Assembly: GCA_017482485.1 (NCBI GenBank)
Contig: JAFUMV010000110.1
Location: 1 to 38,454, forward strand
Direction: 5' to 3'
Origin: Lachnospiraceae bacterium
GTDB lineage: Bacteria; Bacillota; Clostridia; Lachnospirales; Lachnospiraceae
Length of the DNA stretch: 38,454 nt
The position numbers and the translations under genes are program-made. The notes below the pieces were generated by a model. The model saw only the letters and a list, made by a program, of their open reading frames with translations, did not search any database and was not told where the DNA came from. Below are positions 7,507 through 16,115 of this stretch, piece by piece; positions within the stretch are counted from its first letter, which is position 1; every line of letters starts with the position of its first letter.

Positions 7507-10395
7507 ATGGCGGAAACGAGAAGAAGCTCCGATTCTAAAAACAGTAATACGGTGAGAACCAGCAGCAGCCGGAAGGCAGCTTTGCAGGCCGGTGACGGCC
7601 AGAGGGCGGCTGCAAATGCAAAAAATCCCGGACTGATAAGGCGATCACTCACCTTTCGCGGCACCTGGCGCAGCTATCAGGCCCGGGTTTTAGATGCGGC
7701 AGATTCCTACATGCAGGATGGCAGAATTCACATTGTGGCTGCTCCGGGCTCCGGAAAGACCACTTTAGGCATTGAACTGATTGGCCGGGCGGATGCGCCC
7801 TGTCTGATTTTTGCACCCAGCATCACAATCCGGGAGCAGTGGCTTGCCAGAATCCGGGAAGGCTTTGGTGCATCTGAGGAGCTGTTATCCAACGATATCC
7901 GCAATCCTGCACCCATCACGGCAATCACCTATCAGGCCCTGCACAGCTGTCTGAAACGACAGAAAAGTGTGGAAGAGGATGAAAGCGGAAGCCGTGAAGA
8001 AGCGGATTATACCGGATTTGATTTATATGGAACGTTAAAAAAGGCCGGAATCAAAACCTTTTGTCTGGACGAGGCACATCATCTGCGCAGCGAGTGGCAG
8101 AAGGCCCTGGAAGAGGTGGTGAGCAGATGCGCCGATTGTATGATCATCGCGCTGACGGCAACGCCGCCTTATGATTCCACACCGGCGCAGTGGAATCGTT
8201 ATATCAGCCTCTGCGGTCCCATCGATGAGGAAATCAGCGTGCCGGAGCTGGTAAAAGAGGGCAGCCTGTGTCCGCATCAGGATTTTGTTTATTTCAATAT
8301 GCCGACGCCAGAGGAAGAGGAGAAGCTCAAAAAATTCAGAAAAGAATCGGAAAAAACCTATAAGGAGCTGATGGCGGACCGCGAATTTTCAGAGGCAGTG
8401 TTTTCACATTACAGTCTTATAGATTCTGAGAGTTATTTAAAGCTGTTTAATGAAAACAGAAATTATCTGTTGGCTCTGCTTTCTTTTTTACAGGAAAAAG
8501 GGAAAAAGATCCCGGAGCAGTTTTTGAATCTGACCGGGGAAGTGGAAGTGCCTCCCATGGATATGGGGCTGCTGGCGGTGCTTTTGCAGGGATTTTTATT
8601 TTATGATGCGGACAGCTATGACTGTGAGGCAGACTATCGGGAAACACTGATGAACCGGCTGAAAAACAGGGGGCTGATCCATAAAAATGTGGTGGAGCTT
8701 AGTGCCAGTTCCGATCTGGATAAAATGCTGACCAACAGCCGGGGAAAATTAAAGAGCATCTGCGAGATCGTGAATGCTGAATATCAGAGTCTGGGAGAAG
8801 AGCTTCGTCTTTTGATTCTGACGGACTTTATTCGGAGCGAATATCTTTCTGCCATCGGAGATCTGAGTCAGCCGGTGGAGGAAATGGGAGTGGTGCCGAT
8901 TTTTGAAAAGGTGCGCAGAAGCTGTATGGCGCCTTCGGGAATCGGGGATCTGCGTCTGGCAGCGCTTTCCGGCAGCGTGGTAATTCTGCCGGAGTGTGCC
9001 AAGGAGGCTTTTTATGCCATTGCGGAGAAAAACGGGCAGAAAGCCGGTTTAAAAGCCTGTGCTGTACCGGGATATTATCAGGTTTCCATTTCGGGAAACG
9101 GTCCAAGACTGACCGCTTATCTGACAGAACTGTTCGGACAGGGCTATATCCGGGTGCTGGTGGGAACGAAATCCCTGCTGGGCGAAGGCTGGGATTCTCC
9201 CTGCATCAATTCTCTGGTGCTGGCTTCTTTTGTGGGTTCTTTCATGCTGAGCAATCAGATGCGGGGCCGGGCCATTCGGACAATGAAGGGAAATCCCGAC
9301 AAGGTCAGCAATATCTGGCATCTGATCTGCATGGAGCCTGCCTGGACAGAGAAGAAGGACGGAGAGAAAAACGGGCGCTCCATGGAGAGCTGTTCCGCGG
9401 ACTTTGCCACACTTCGCCGTCGGTTTGACGGATTTTTGGGCGTGAATTATGAAAAAGACAGCATAGAAAACGGTCTGGATCGTCTCAGCTATATTCGACC
9501 GCCTTATGGAAATCAGGAATTGGATGCGATAAACCAGAAAATGGTGACGCTGGCGGATGACAGAACAGCTCTGCGTGAAAAATGGCAGCGTACGCTGGAC
9601 GGGAGGGGTGAGATGGAAACCGTGGAAGGCGTAGGCGCTTTTGGCGAGGATCTGACAACAGAAAGCCAGCGCAAAAAATACAGCAAACAGAAAAATGCAG
9701 CAAAAGCCGGCATGATTGCCGGTGCGGTTGCGGCAGCAGGGCTGGCGCTGGGCGGCAGTCTGGTTTTAGCTGCAGCGGCGGCCGGCGCAGCGATCTATGG
9801 ATTTTTCAAAATGTCGGAAAGTAAAAAGAAAGAGGAGATTTTTGAAAATCCGGATCATTTTATGGGCTCTGTGGGCTGTGGCGTATTGGAAGCTCTCATG
9901 GAAATCGGGCAGATCACTTCAAAAGATGTGAGCGTAGATGTGGACATGGACGAAGGCGCCGCCATCGGCGGTGAGGCTGACGGCACCGGTTATACAGCAG
10001 GAGGCGATACAACGGACAGGGGAGGCAGCATAGCCTGCTTTGCCAGTCTTCGGGGCGGCACCGAGCGGGAGAAGAGTGTTTTTGCCGGTGCGCTGTCCGA
10101 ATTTTTAGGAGATGTGCAGGACCAGCGCTATCTGATCGAAGCGCAGGAAGCAGCAGAGGGAGATCGAGTCTATTATCCGGTTCCGGAAGTGTTCGGTAAG
10201 AAAAAAACGGACGCTGAGCTGTTCACCTCCTGTGTGGCTCCCTATATCGGTTCCTGCAAACTGATTTTTACCCGCAGTGAGGAAGGAAAAAAAGTGCTTT
10301 TAAAGGTGGGAATTCAGGAAAAAGCCCGGTCCGGCGATCAGGACAGAGTGGTGCGGCATAAACGGGTGCAGAGCAAAGTCGGATTCAAAGCATAG
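7507..10395 (+). CDS. SF2 DEAD/DEAH-box helicase with C-terminal hydrophobic hairpin
   Basis: 962 residues. After a polar N-terminus the SF2 core shows a Q-like region (RGTWRSYQARVLDAA, 51-65), Walker A APGSGKTT (79-86), DEAH (188-191), motif III TAT (217-219), motif V GEGWDSP (559-565) and motif VI QMRGRAIR (584-591). The core resembles helicases of restriction-type and UvrB/XPB-like systems. Residues 300-540 are a long insertion between the RecA lobes. Residues 735-770 are an Ala/Gly-rich hydrophobic pair that could be a membrane hairpin. An acidic, Gly-rich linker and a terminal domain (about 860-950) that I do not recognise follow. No methylase or nuclease gene is adjacent. The ATG has GAGGG at 7496-7500. 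Helicase identity is firm, biological role unknown. Confidence 0.88.
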   Translation: MAETRRSSDSKNSNTVRTSSSRKAALQAGDGQRAAANAKNPGLIRRSLTFRGTWRSYQARVLDAADSYMQDGRIHIVAAPGSGKTTLGIELIGRADAPCLIFAPSITIREQWLARIREGFGASEELLSNDIRNPAPITAITYQALHSCLKRQKSVEEDESGSREEADYTGFDLYGTLKKAGIKTFCLDEAHHLRSEWQKALEEVVSRCADCMIIALTATPPYDSTPAQWNRYISLCGPIDEEISVPELVKEGSLCPHQDFVYFNMPTPEEEEKLKKFRKESEKTYKELMADREFSEAVFSHYSLIDSESYLKLFNENRNYLLALLSFLQEKGKKIPEQFLNLTGEVEVPPMDMGLLAVLLQGFLFYDADSYDCEADYRETLMNRLKNRGLIHKNVVELSASSDLDKMLTNSRGKLKSICEIVNAEYQSLGEELRLLILTDFIRSEYLSAIGDLSQPVEEMGVVPIFEKVRRSCMAPSGIGDLRLAALSGSVVILPECAKEAFYAIAEKNGQKAGLKACAVPGYYQVSISGNGPRLTAYLTELFGQGYIRVLVGTKSLLGEGWDSPCINSLVLASFVGSFMLSNQMRGRAIRTMKGNPDKVSNIWHLICMEPAWTEKKDGEKNGRSMESCSADFATLRRRFDGFLGVNYEKDSIENGLDRLSYIRPPYGNQELDAINQKMVTLADDRTALREKWQRTLDGRGEMETVEGVGAFGEDLTTESQRKKYSKQKNAAKAGMIAGAVAAAGLALGGSLVLAAAAAGAAIYGFFKMSESKKKEEIFENPDHFMGSVGCGVLEALMEIGQITSKDVSVDVDMDEGAAIGGEADGTGYTAGGDTTDRGGSIACFASLRGGTEREKSVFAGALSEFLGDVQDQRYLIEAQEAAEGDRVYYPVPEVFGKKKTDAELFTSCVAPYIGSCKLIFTRSEEGKKVLLKVGIQEKARSGDQDRVVRHKRVQSKVGFKA

Positions 10396-10470
10396 AGGTA
10401 CAGATGGCAACAGCCCATTGCCATTGACATAACAGAGCCAAGCTGTCTGTGGACGGCGGAAAGGAATAAA

Positions 10471-11253
10471 ATGAGAATAACCTGGCTGGGAACAGCATCA
10501 ATCCGAATAGAGGCGGCAGGAGAATCGATTCTGTTCGATCCTTTTGTGCAGCTTCAGGGAGGGGAAAATCCCAACAGTCTGGAGGATTTTTCAAAGGATG
10601 AAACTATTTTTATCACCCACGGACATCTGGATCACCTGATGGAGGCACCGGAATTTCTGGATGGGGAAAGCGATCTGGAAGCTACCGTATTTTGCGGCAG
10701 TGTGGCAGCGGCCACGCTGGGAATGGCAGTTTTGGACACCAGTAATGTGGTGGAGGTAAAACCCGGAGACAGCATCCGGATCGGTGAGATGACCGTGAAG
10801 GTCTATGAAGGAAAGCACGCGGATCCCGGCCCTGTGCAGAAATTTACACGCCTGCTTTCCGTGCGGATGCTTCGCCATTTCAAAAACGCGCTTGCGCTGG
10901 CATATCTGAACGCGCATTATAAGGAAGCCGGGCAGACGCTGATTTATGAAGTACAGGCCGAAGGAAAGACGATATTGGTGATGGGAAGTCTTGGGCTTGC
11001 GGACACTGTGGAGTATCCTGTGGGAGCGGACCTGCTCCTCCTTCCTTTTCAGGGCAGCCGCCGGCTGGAGGAAACAGCACTTTCTATTGTGGAAAGATTA
11101 AAACCCGGACGGATTATTCTGGATCATTTTGATGATGCATTTCCGCCGATTTCCAGACAGATTGATACGCGATTTTTTAAAAAACTTATGGATGAAAAAC
11201 ATCCGGAGATTTCCGTCGTGAAGCCTGCATTCGGAAAAGCGGTGGAACTTTGA
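10471..11253 (+). CDS. MBL-fold metallo-hydrolase
   Basis: 260 residues with the metallo-beta-lactamase fold. The zinc motif HxHxDH is present as THGHLDH (His50, His52, Asp54, His55), with further candidate ligands His116 (EGKHADPGP) and His219 (IILDHFDDAFPP). MRITWLGTASIRIE at the start and ILFDPF at residues 20-25 are typical of the UlaG-like/YtnP-like branch that includes metal-dependent hydrolases with small-molecule substrates. The substrate cannot be told. AAGGA at 10461-10465 sets the ATG. The gene follows the helicase by 75 nt and precedes a MATE exporter by 73 nt on the same strand with no terminator, so a loose operon is likely. Confidence 0.86.
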   Translation: MRITWLGTASIRIEAAGESILFDPFVQLQGGENPNSLEDFSKDETIFITHGHLDHLMEAPEFLDGESDLEATVFCGSVAAATLGMAVLDTSNVVEVKPGDSIRIGEMTVKVYEGKHADPGPVQKFTRLLSVRMLRHFKNALALAYLNAHYKEAGQTLIYEVQAEGKTILVMGSLGLADTVEYPVGADLLLLPFQGSRRLEETALSIVERLKPGRIILDHFDDAFPPISRQIDTRFFKKLMDEKHPEISVVKPAFGKAVEL

Positions 11254-11326
11254 TGAATTCCGGAGAGAACCGGGTTTCGGAATATTTGACGCTGACATCG
11301 AAGGAGTAATTTGCGGGGAAAGAATT

Positions 11327-12679
11327 ATGAAAAATGAGAACCTGTTAACAGAAGGAAATGTGTTTAAGGTACTTTTAAAATTTTCGGTGCCTTTTCTGAT
11401 CGCCAATATTATCCAGGCACTCTATGGCGCGGTGGATCTGATGGTCATCGGCTGGTTTTGTCCGGCGGAAAGTGTGGCGGCGGTTTCCACGGGCACCCAG
11501 GTGACTCAGATCATCACCAGCATGGTGTCCGGTCTGACCCTGGGCGGGACGATTCTGGTCGGAAAGTATACGGGCATGCAGAAAGAGGAAGAAACGAAAA
11601 GAGCCATCGGCACTACGCTGACTCTGTTCGCGGTCATTGCCATCGGCCTTACTTTTCTTATGCTGGCCTGCGCAGACTGGATTTTGGCGGCCCTGCAGAC
11701 GCCAAAAGAGAGCGTGGCATATGCGAAGCAGTATGTGACCATCTGCTTTGGCGGTATCTTTTTTATCTGCGGTTATAATGCCATCAGCGCCATTTTGCGC
11801 GGTTACGGGGATTCCAAACGCCCCATGTATTTTGTGGCCCTTTCCTGTGTGGTGAATATTGTTCTGGATGTAATTTTTGTGAAATATCTGGAGATGGACG
11901 TGGCCGGCGTAGCCCTTGCCACCATTGTGTCACAGGCGATCAGCATGATCTGTGCGGTGATTTATCTGAATCGAAAAGATTTTATTTTCAAATTCAGGCT
12001 GCGGAATTTCAGAATTGATAAGGGGTTGGCAAAAGAGCTGGCAGGCGTGGGGATTCCGATCTCCCTGCAGGAATGCATGGTTCGGCTTTCCTTTTTGTAT
12101 CTGACCTCGGTGACGAACCGACTGGGCGTTCATGCGGCGGCGGCCGTGGGGATTGCCAGTAAATATGACGTGTTTGCCATGCTGCCGGCAACCTCCATCG
12201 CCAGTGCCCTGGCGGCGATCACCGCCCAGAATTATGGAGCGGGAAAGCCCAAACGGGCATGGCAGTCCACCGCCGCCGGTGTGGGCTTTGCTTTTCTGGT
12301 ATCGGCCCTGTTCTGGGGATGGGCACAGCTGTCTCCCGAAACGATGATCGGGATTTTCAATCGGGACTCACAGGTCATTGCAGCGGGAATTCCGTTTTTT
12401 ACCTCCTGCAGCTTTGACTATCTTGCAGTGGCCTTCGTCTTTCCGTTAAACGGCTATTTAAACGGCCGTTCCAAAACCGTGTTTACCATGATCAGCTGCT
12501 GCTTTGGAGCGCTTGCGCTGCGCATGCCGTTAATCGGGCTGGCTTATACATACTGTCCGGATAACCTGTTTATCATCGGCTGTATTGCACCGGCGGTATC
12601 GGGTGTGATGGCGGCATATACCCTTGTTTATGTGATTCGGGACATCCAAAAGGCGAGTCGAACGAAGGGCAAAATATAA
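11327..12679 (+). CDS. MATE-family efflux transporter
   Basis: 450 residues and about 12 membrane segments. The opening LLTEGNVFKVLLKFSVPFLIANIIQALYG is the hallmark of the clostridial NorM/DinF-like branch, with DLMVIGWF, GTQVTQIITSMVSGLTLGGTILVGKY in TM2 and a second repeat near residue 240 (GVGIPISLQECMVR). These antiporters export cationic drugs or metabolites using Na+ or H+. The substrate is unknown. GGGGAAAG lies about 6 nt before the ATG. It is last in the run helicase-MBL-MATE and stops 30 nt from the stop of the convergent AraC gene; no terminator is visible in that short gap. Confidence 0.9.
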   Translation: MKNENLLTEGNVFKVLLKFSVPFLIANIIQALYGAVDLMVIGWFCPAESVAAVSTGTQVTQIITSMVSGLTLGGTILVGKYTGMQKEEETKRAIGTTLTLFAVIAIGLTFLMLACADWILAALQTPKESVAYAKQYVTICFGGIFFICGYNAISAILRGYGDSKRPMYFVALSCVVNIVLDVIFVKYLEMDVAGVALATIVSQAISMICAVIYLNRKDFIFKFRLRNFRIDKGLAKELAGVGIPISLQECMVRLSFLYLTSVTNRLGVHAAAAVGIASKYDVFAMLPATSIASALAAITAQNYGAGKPKRAWQSTAAGVGFAFLVSALFWGWAQLSPETMIGIFNRDSQVIAAGIPFFTSCSFDYLAVAFVFPLNGYLNGRSKTVFTMISCCFGALALRMPLIGLAYTYCPDNLFIIGCIAPAVSGVMAAYTLVYVIRDIQKASRTKGKI

Positions 12680-12709
12680 ACGGAGAAGCTCACATAAAAA
12701 TAGTGCGCA

Positions 12710-13561
12710 TCATTTCGGCTCAATGTTGGAAGGAGAAATGCCGGTTTCCCTTTTGTATGCTTTTGAAAAGTAGCTTTGACTGCTAAACCCCAGTCTTTCG
12801 GCAACATTGCAGACGCTTTCCCCATCCTGTAAAAATTCGGTTGCCGCTTTTATTTTCAGTTTCAGCAGATATTTGTGGATGCTGATGCCGGCATATTTAT
12901 CGAAAATCCGTTTCAGACTGGCTTCGCTGACAGTGCAAAATTTTGCTATTTCCAAAACGGTAGGCTGCCTGTGGAGATTGCTGTTCAGGTAACCGATTGC
13001 ATTCCCGAAAATAACGGCATCCGGAGCGGAGGATGCGGAGGCGATAATGCCTTCATCCACGAGGGAGAGAAACAGCTGATACAAATAGGAGACTATCATC
13101 TGCCCATAGGTAGGAATTTGGGTGACGGGACCCAGGTAGTCGTGATGTGAGTTAAAAAGTTCCGGGGACGTTACCGTTTCTTTTATATAAAGAATAAATT
13201 CTGAAATTCGGGCATTCTGGGATTGGGTAAGACAGAAAACCTTATCGCGGAATTGTGTTGTCAGAAGGCCCTCGGCAGAAAAAGAAAAAATCAAAAGAGT
13301 GGCCCCCTGGGATTGTGTTACCTTGAATTTGTGAAGCTCAAGCGGTTTATGAAAAATAATTTCACCGCGGGACATGTTGTAGACTCTTTCATCTGCGGAA
13401 ACACATACCTGGCCTTCAAGTACATAAAGACATTCCCAGAAATTGTGAGTCTCGCCGGGAAATTCATAGCCTTTCTCAAAATGTTCTATAAAAAGGGAAT
13501 ACATGCTTGAGATATGTATCTGTTCTGTTATGGGAAATGGTATCCATACTGTATTTTTCAT
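12710..13561 (-). CDS. AraC-family transcriptional regulator
   Basis: 283 residues. Residues 15-90 look like the AraC cupin sensor domain (FWECLYVLEGQVCVSAD, then RGEIIFHKPLELHKF). The C-terminal 100 residues contain two HTH motifs: PTVLEIAKFCTVSEASLKRIF and ESVCNVAERLGFSSQSYFSK, ending with the AraC signature YKRETGISPS. The start at 13561 is preferred because AAGGAG lies 5-6 nt before it; an upstream in-frame ATG at 13594 lacks one. Its own promoter has a palindrome over the -10. The target is unknown; the convergent MATE gene and the divergent nucleotidylyltransferase are the neighbours. Confidence 0.9.
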   Translation of the reverse strand: MKNTVWIPFPITEQIHISSMYSLFIEHFEKGYEFPGETHNFWECLYVLEGQVCVSADERVYNMSRGEIIFHKPLELHKFKVTQSQGATLLIFSFSAEGLLTTQFRDKVFCLTQSQNARISEFILYIKETVTSPELFNSHHDYLGPVTQIPTYGQMIVSYLYQLFLSLVDEGIIASASSAPDAVIFGNAIGYLNSNLHRQPTVLEIAKFCTVSEASLKRIFDKYAGISIHKYLLKLKIKAATEFLQDGESVCNVAERLGFSSQSYFSKAYKRETGISPSNIEPK

Positions 13562-13630
13562 CTGTTCTCCTTTGGGTGAGCGAAAAGTACACATAAATGA
13601 CCTTTAAAAAAATGGATTTGCTGATAATTG

Positions 13631-13645
13631 ATGATATAATATCAT
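13631..13645. promoter_or_regulatory. 15-bp palindrome over the AraC -10 box
   Basis: ATGATAT-A-ATATCAT is a perfect 7+1+7 palindrome that contains the -10 box. Such placement fits an operator, perhaps for autoregulation, although AT-rich palindromes can arise by chance. Confidence 0.45.
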
Positions 13646-13664
13646 TGCATCCCGAAAAAGTAAA
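13636..13664 (-). promoter_or_regulatory. Promoter of the AraC gene
   Basis: On the minus strand TTTACT (13664-13659) and TATTAT (13641-13636) are 17 bp apart. The untranslated leader would be about 70 nt. Confidence 0.6.
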
Positions 13665-13714
13665 GAAGCGGACAGAATACACCGGTGGCAGAAAGCGTCG
13701 CCGGGCGGATTCGT

Positions 13715-13743
13715 TTGCAGGTTGAGAGGATACGTGATATAAT
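13715..13743 (+). promoter_or_regulatory. Promoter of the nucleotidylyltransferase-galE unit
   Basis: TTGCAG (13715-13720) and exact TATAAT (13738-13743) are 17 bp apart. A second, weaker candidate is TTCACA (13817-13822) with TATGAT (13839-13844), 16 bp apart and closer to the gene. Confidence 0.55.
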
Positions 13744-13748
13744 AGTGC

Positions 13749-13768
13749 AAAGCGTACAAACGCTTTTT
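13749..13768 (+). other. Hairpin at the predicted transcription start
   Basis: AAAGCGT (13749-13755) pairs with ACGCTTT (13760-13766) across ACAA, followed by TT. It begins almost at the predicted +1 site, so it would be a 5'-terminal stem-loop, an operator, or a weak attenuator. Confidence 0.45.
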
Positions 13769-13875
13769 CATTATTTCAGAAGCGTGTTGAATCGCAATAT
13801 AACATTTTGACAGGTCTTCACAACATCACGGAATTGTGTATGATGCGCTTTTGGCGTTAAAATAGGAGGGAACAA

Positions 13876-14793
13876 ATGGATAAACCAACATTAGTGATTC
13901 TGGCAGCCGGCATGGGGAGCCGATATGGCGGATTGAAACAGATTGATCCTGTAGATGACAGGGGACACAAGATCATTGACTTTTCCATCTATGACGCGGT
14001 CAGAGCGGGATTTGGCAAGGTTGTTTTCATCATTAAGAAGGAAAACGAGAAAGATTTCAGAGAATGTGTCGGAGATGCGGTTAGTAAACATATTGAAGTG
14101 GAATATGTTTTCCAGGAACTCGATAAGGTACCGGAAGGATTTGTGATTCCGGAAGGAAGAGTGAAGCCCTGGGGTACCGCACATGCAATTTTATGCTGTA
14201 AGGATGCGGTGAAGGAGCCTTTCGCGGTAATCAATGCGGATGACTACTACGGCAGAAGCGCTTTTGAAGAGCTGTATCGTTTCCTGACCACACATGAGGA
14301 TGATGAGAAGTTCCGTTACGCAATGGTCGGCTATCAGCTGGGCAACACTTTGACAGAGAATGGTTCTGTGGCAAGAGGCGTATGTGTGACTGATGAGAAC
14401 GGTTACCTGGTGCAGATTGCAGAGAGAACCAAGATTGTTAAGACAAAGGATGCGGCTGCTTATACGGAAGACGATGGACAGACATGGACAGAGCTTGCTC
14501 TGGATACGCCGGTATCCATGAACATGTGGGCATTCTCTCCCAGTATTTTGAATGAGCTGGGCGCTGCAGTTGAGAAGTTTTTTGCAGAAGAAGTAGAGAA
14601 GAATCCGCTCAAGTCCGAATGCTTCCTTCCCATTGAGGTGGATAAACTGTTAAAGGCAGGCAAGGCAACCGTTGAGGTGCTTCATTCTGCCGACAAATGG
14701 TTTGGCGTTACCTATAAGGAAGATAAGCCTTTTGTTATGGAATCCATCGCGAAGCTCAAAGAAGCCGGCGTTTATCCTGATGTTCTGTGGTAA
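13876..14793 (+). CDS. Sugar-1-phosphate nucleotidylyltransferase (GalU-like)
   Basis: 305 residues with the nucleotidyltransferase fold. The nucleotide-binding loop LAAGMGSRYGGLKQ is at residues 9-22, with KPWGTAHAI (residues 97-105) and the metal-binding NADDYYG (residues 115-121). The family makes UDP- or dTDP-sugars from NTP and sugar-1-phosphate. The LAAGMGSRYGGLKQ form is that of a branch often annotated as UTP-glucose-1-phosphate uridylyltransferase, distinct from classical GalU. Position directly before galE supports a role in supplying UDP-glucose/UDP-galactose. AGGAGGG at 13863-13869 sets the ATG. No terminator separates it from galE. Confidence 0.83.
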   Translation: MDKPTLVILAAGMGSRYGGLKQIDPVDDRGHKIIDFSIYDAVRAGFGKVVFIIKKENEKDFRECVGDAVSKHIEVEYVFQELDKVPEGFVIPEGRVKPWGTAHAILCCKDAVKEPFAVINADDYYGRSAFEELYRFLTTHEDDEKFRYAMVGYQLGNTLTENGSVARGVCVTDENGYLVQIAERTKIVKTKDAAAYTEDDGQTWTELALDTPVSMNMWAFSPSILNELGAAVEKFFAEEVEKNPLKSECFLPIEVDKLLKAGKATVEVLHSADKWFGVTYKEDKPFVMESIAKLKEAGVYPDVLW

Positions 14794-14807
14794 AACTGTG
14801 AAGGTAC

Positions 14808-14836
14808 CAGACAGTTGCAGGCAGTAACAATATAAT
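14808..14836 (+). promoter_or_regulatory. Possible internal promoter before galE
   Basis: An exact TATAAT (14831-14836) follows CAGACA (14808-14813) by 17 bp. The -35 is weak, so this would only add to transcription from upstream. Confidence 0.3.
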
Positions 14837-14916
14837 CAAAATAAATGCTGTAGCGGGCTCAGATCATACATGGAATAATCGGGCTTTGTCAGGCAGCAGG
14901 GATGGAGGAGCATAAC

Positions 14917-15933
14917 ATGGCAATTTTAGTGACAGGCGGTGCCGGTTACATCGGCAGCCATACGGTAGTGGAATTACAGAACGCGGGCTATGATGTGGTG
15001 GTCCTGGATAATCTGTGCAATTCCAGTGAGAAATCGCTGGAGAGAGTGGAGAAGATCACCGGTAAGAAGGTGCCTTTCTACAAGGCGGATATTCTGGACA
15101 GAGATGCGCTGAATGACATTTTTGAAAAAGAACAGATTGACTCCTGTATTCATTTCGCGGGTCTGAAGGCTGTGGGCGAGTCCGTTGCAAAGCCCTGGGA
15201 ATATTATGAGAACAATATTGCCGGAACTCTGACACTGGTGGATGTAATGAGAAAGCATGGCGTTAAGAACATCATCTTCTCTTCTTCTGCAACAGTATAC
15301 GGCGATCCTGCAATCATTCCGATCACGGAAGATTGTCCTAAGGGTCAGTGCACCAATCCCTATGGTTGGACCAAATCCATGCTGGAACAGATTCTGACCG
15401 ACATTCAGAAGGCTGATCCTGAATGGAATGTGGTGCTGCTTCGTTACTTCAATCCCATCGGCGCTCATAAGAGCGGAACCATCGGTGAGAATCCGAACGG
15501 CATTCCCAACAACCTGATGCCCTATGTGACTCAGGTGGCTGTGGGCAAGCGCAAAGAGCTGGGCGTGTTCGGAAATGACTACGATACCCCCGACGGTACC
15601 GGCGTGAGAGACTATATCCATGTTGTGGATCTGGCAATCGGCCATGTCAAGGCATTAAAGAAGATCGAAGAAAAAGCCGGCTTGAAGATATACAATCTGG
15701 GAACCGGCAAAGGCTACAGCGTTCTGGATGTGGTGAAAAATTTTGAAGAAGCAAACGGTGTGAAGGTTCCTTATGTGATTAAGGATCGTCGCCCCGGAGA
15801 TATTGCAACCTGTTATTCCGATGCGACCAAGGCAAAGGAAGAGCTTGGTTGGGTGGCACAGTATGGTATGAAAGAAATGTGTGAGGACTCCTGGAGATGG
15901 CAGTCCAACAACCCGAATGGATATGAGGATTGA
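14917..15933 (+). CDS. galE: UDP-glucose 4-epimerase
   Basis: 338 residues, the standard GalE length. GalE interconverts UDP-glucose and UDP-galactose (often also the N-acetyl forms) with bound NAD. Seen are the Rossmann loop TGGAGYIG (6-13), SSSATVYG with the catalytic Ser/Thr, the YxxxK pair Tyr149/Lys153 in YGWTK, and the C-terminal [12 protein letters not shown]. The ATG at 14917 has GGAGGAG (14904-14910) 6 nt upstream; an earlier in-frame ATG at 14902 overlaps that site. It forms a unit with the nucleotidylyltransferase and ends in a strong terminator. Confidence 0.97.
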   Translation: MAILVTGGAGYIGSHTVVELQNAGYDVVVLDNLCNSSEKSLERVEKITGKKVPFYKADILDRDALNDIFEKEQIDSCIHFAGLKAVGESVAKPWEYYENNIAGTLTLVDVMRKHGVKNIIFSSSATVYGDPAIIPITEDCPKGQCTNPYGWTKSMLEQILTDIQKADPEWNVVLLRYFNPIGAHKSGTIGENPNGIPNNLMPYVTQVAVGKRKELGVFGNDYDTPDGTGVRDYIHVVDLAIGHVKALKKIEEKAGLKIYNLGTGKGYSVLDVVKNFEEANGVKVPYVIKDRRPGDIATCYSDATKAKEELGWVAQYGMKEMCEDSWRWQSNNPNGYED

Positions 15934-15941
15934 TATCAGGA

Positions 15942-15985
15942 CGCGCCCGGTCGGCATACACCATGCCGCCGGGCGCGCTTTCGCT
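15942..15985 (+). terminator. Terminator after galE
   Basis: CGCGCCCGG (15942-15950) and CGGCAT (15952-15957) pair with ATGCCG (15963-15968) and CCGGGCGCG (15969-15977), with a single T bulge and a 5-nt loop. TTTCGCTTT follows. Confidence 0.85.
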
Positions 15986-16115
15986 TTCAAAACGCATCAC
16001 GGTGCGTAAGCTCCCAGGCAGCCTGCGCTCGATGAGCACCGATGGGGTTGGGGCGTGGTTTGGTCTGCGGCCTGTGCGCCGATGAATGATGGAATAGAGG
16101 CAAAGGAGAAGGGGT

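Noticed and set aside
6525-7664. 379-codon minus-strand frame
   Set aside because: It opposes the MFS and helicase genes. It is rich in His, Gln and Arg as expected from reverse reading of membrane-protein codons and has no recognisable domain.
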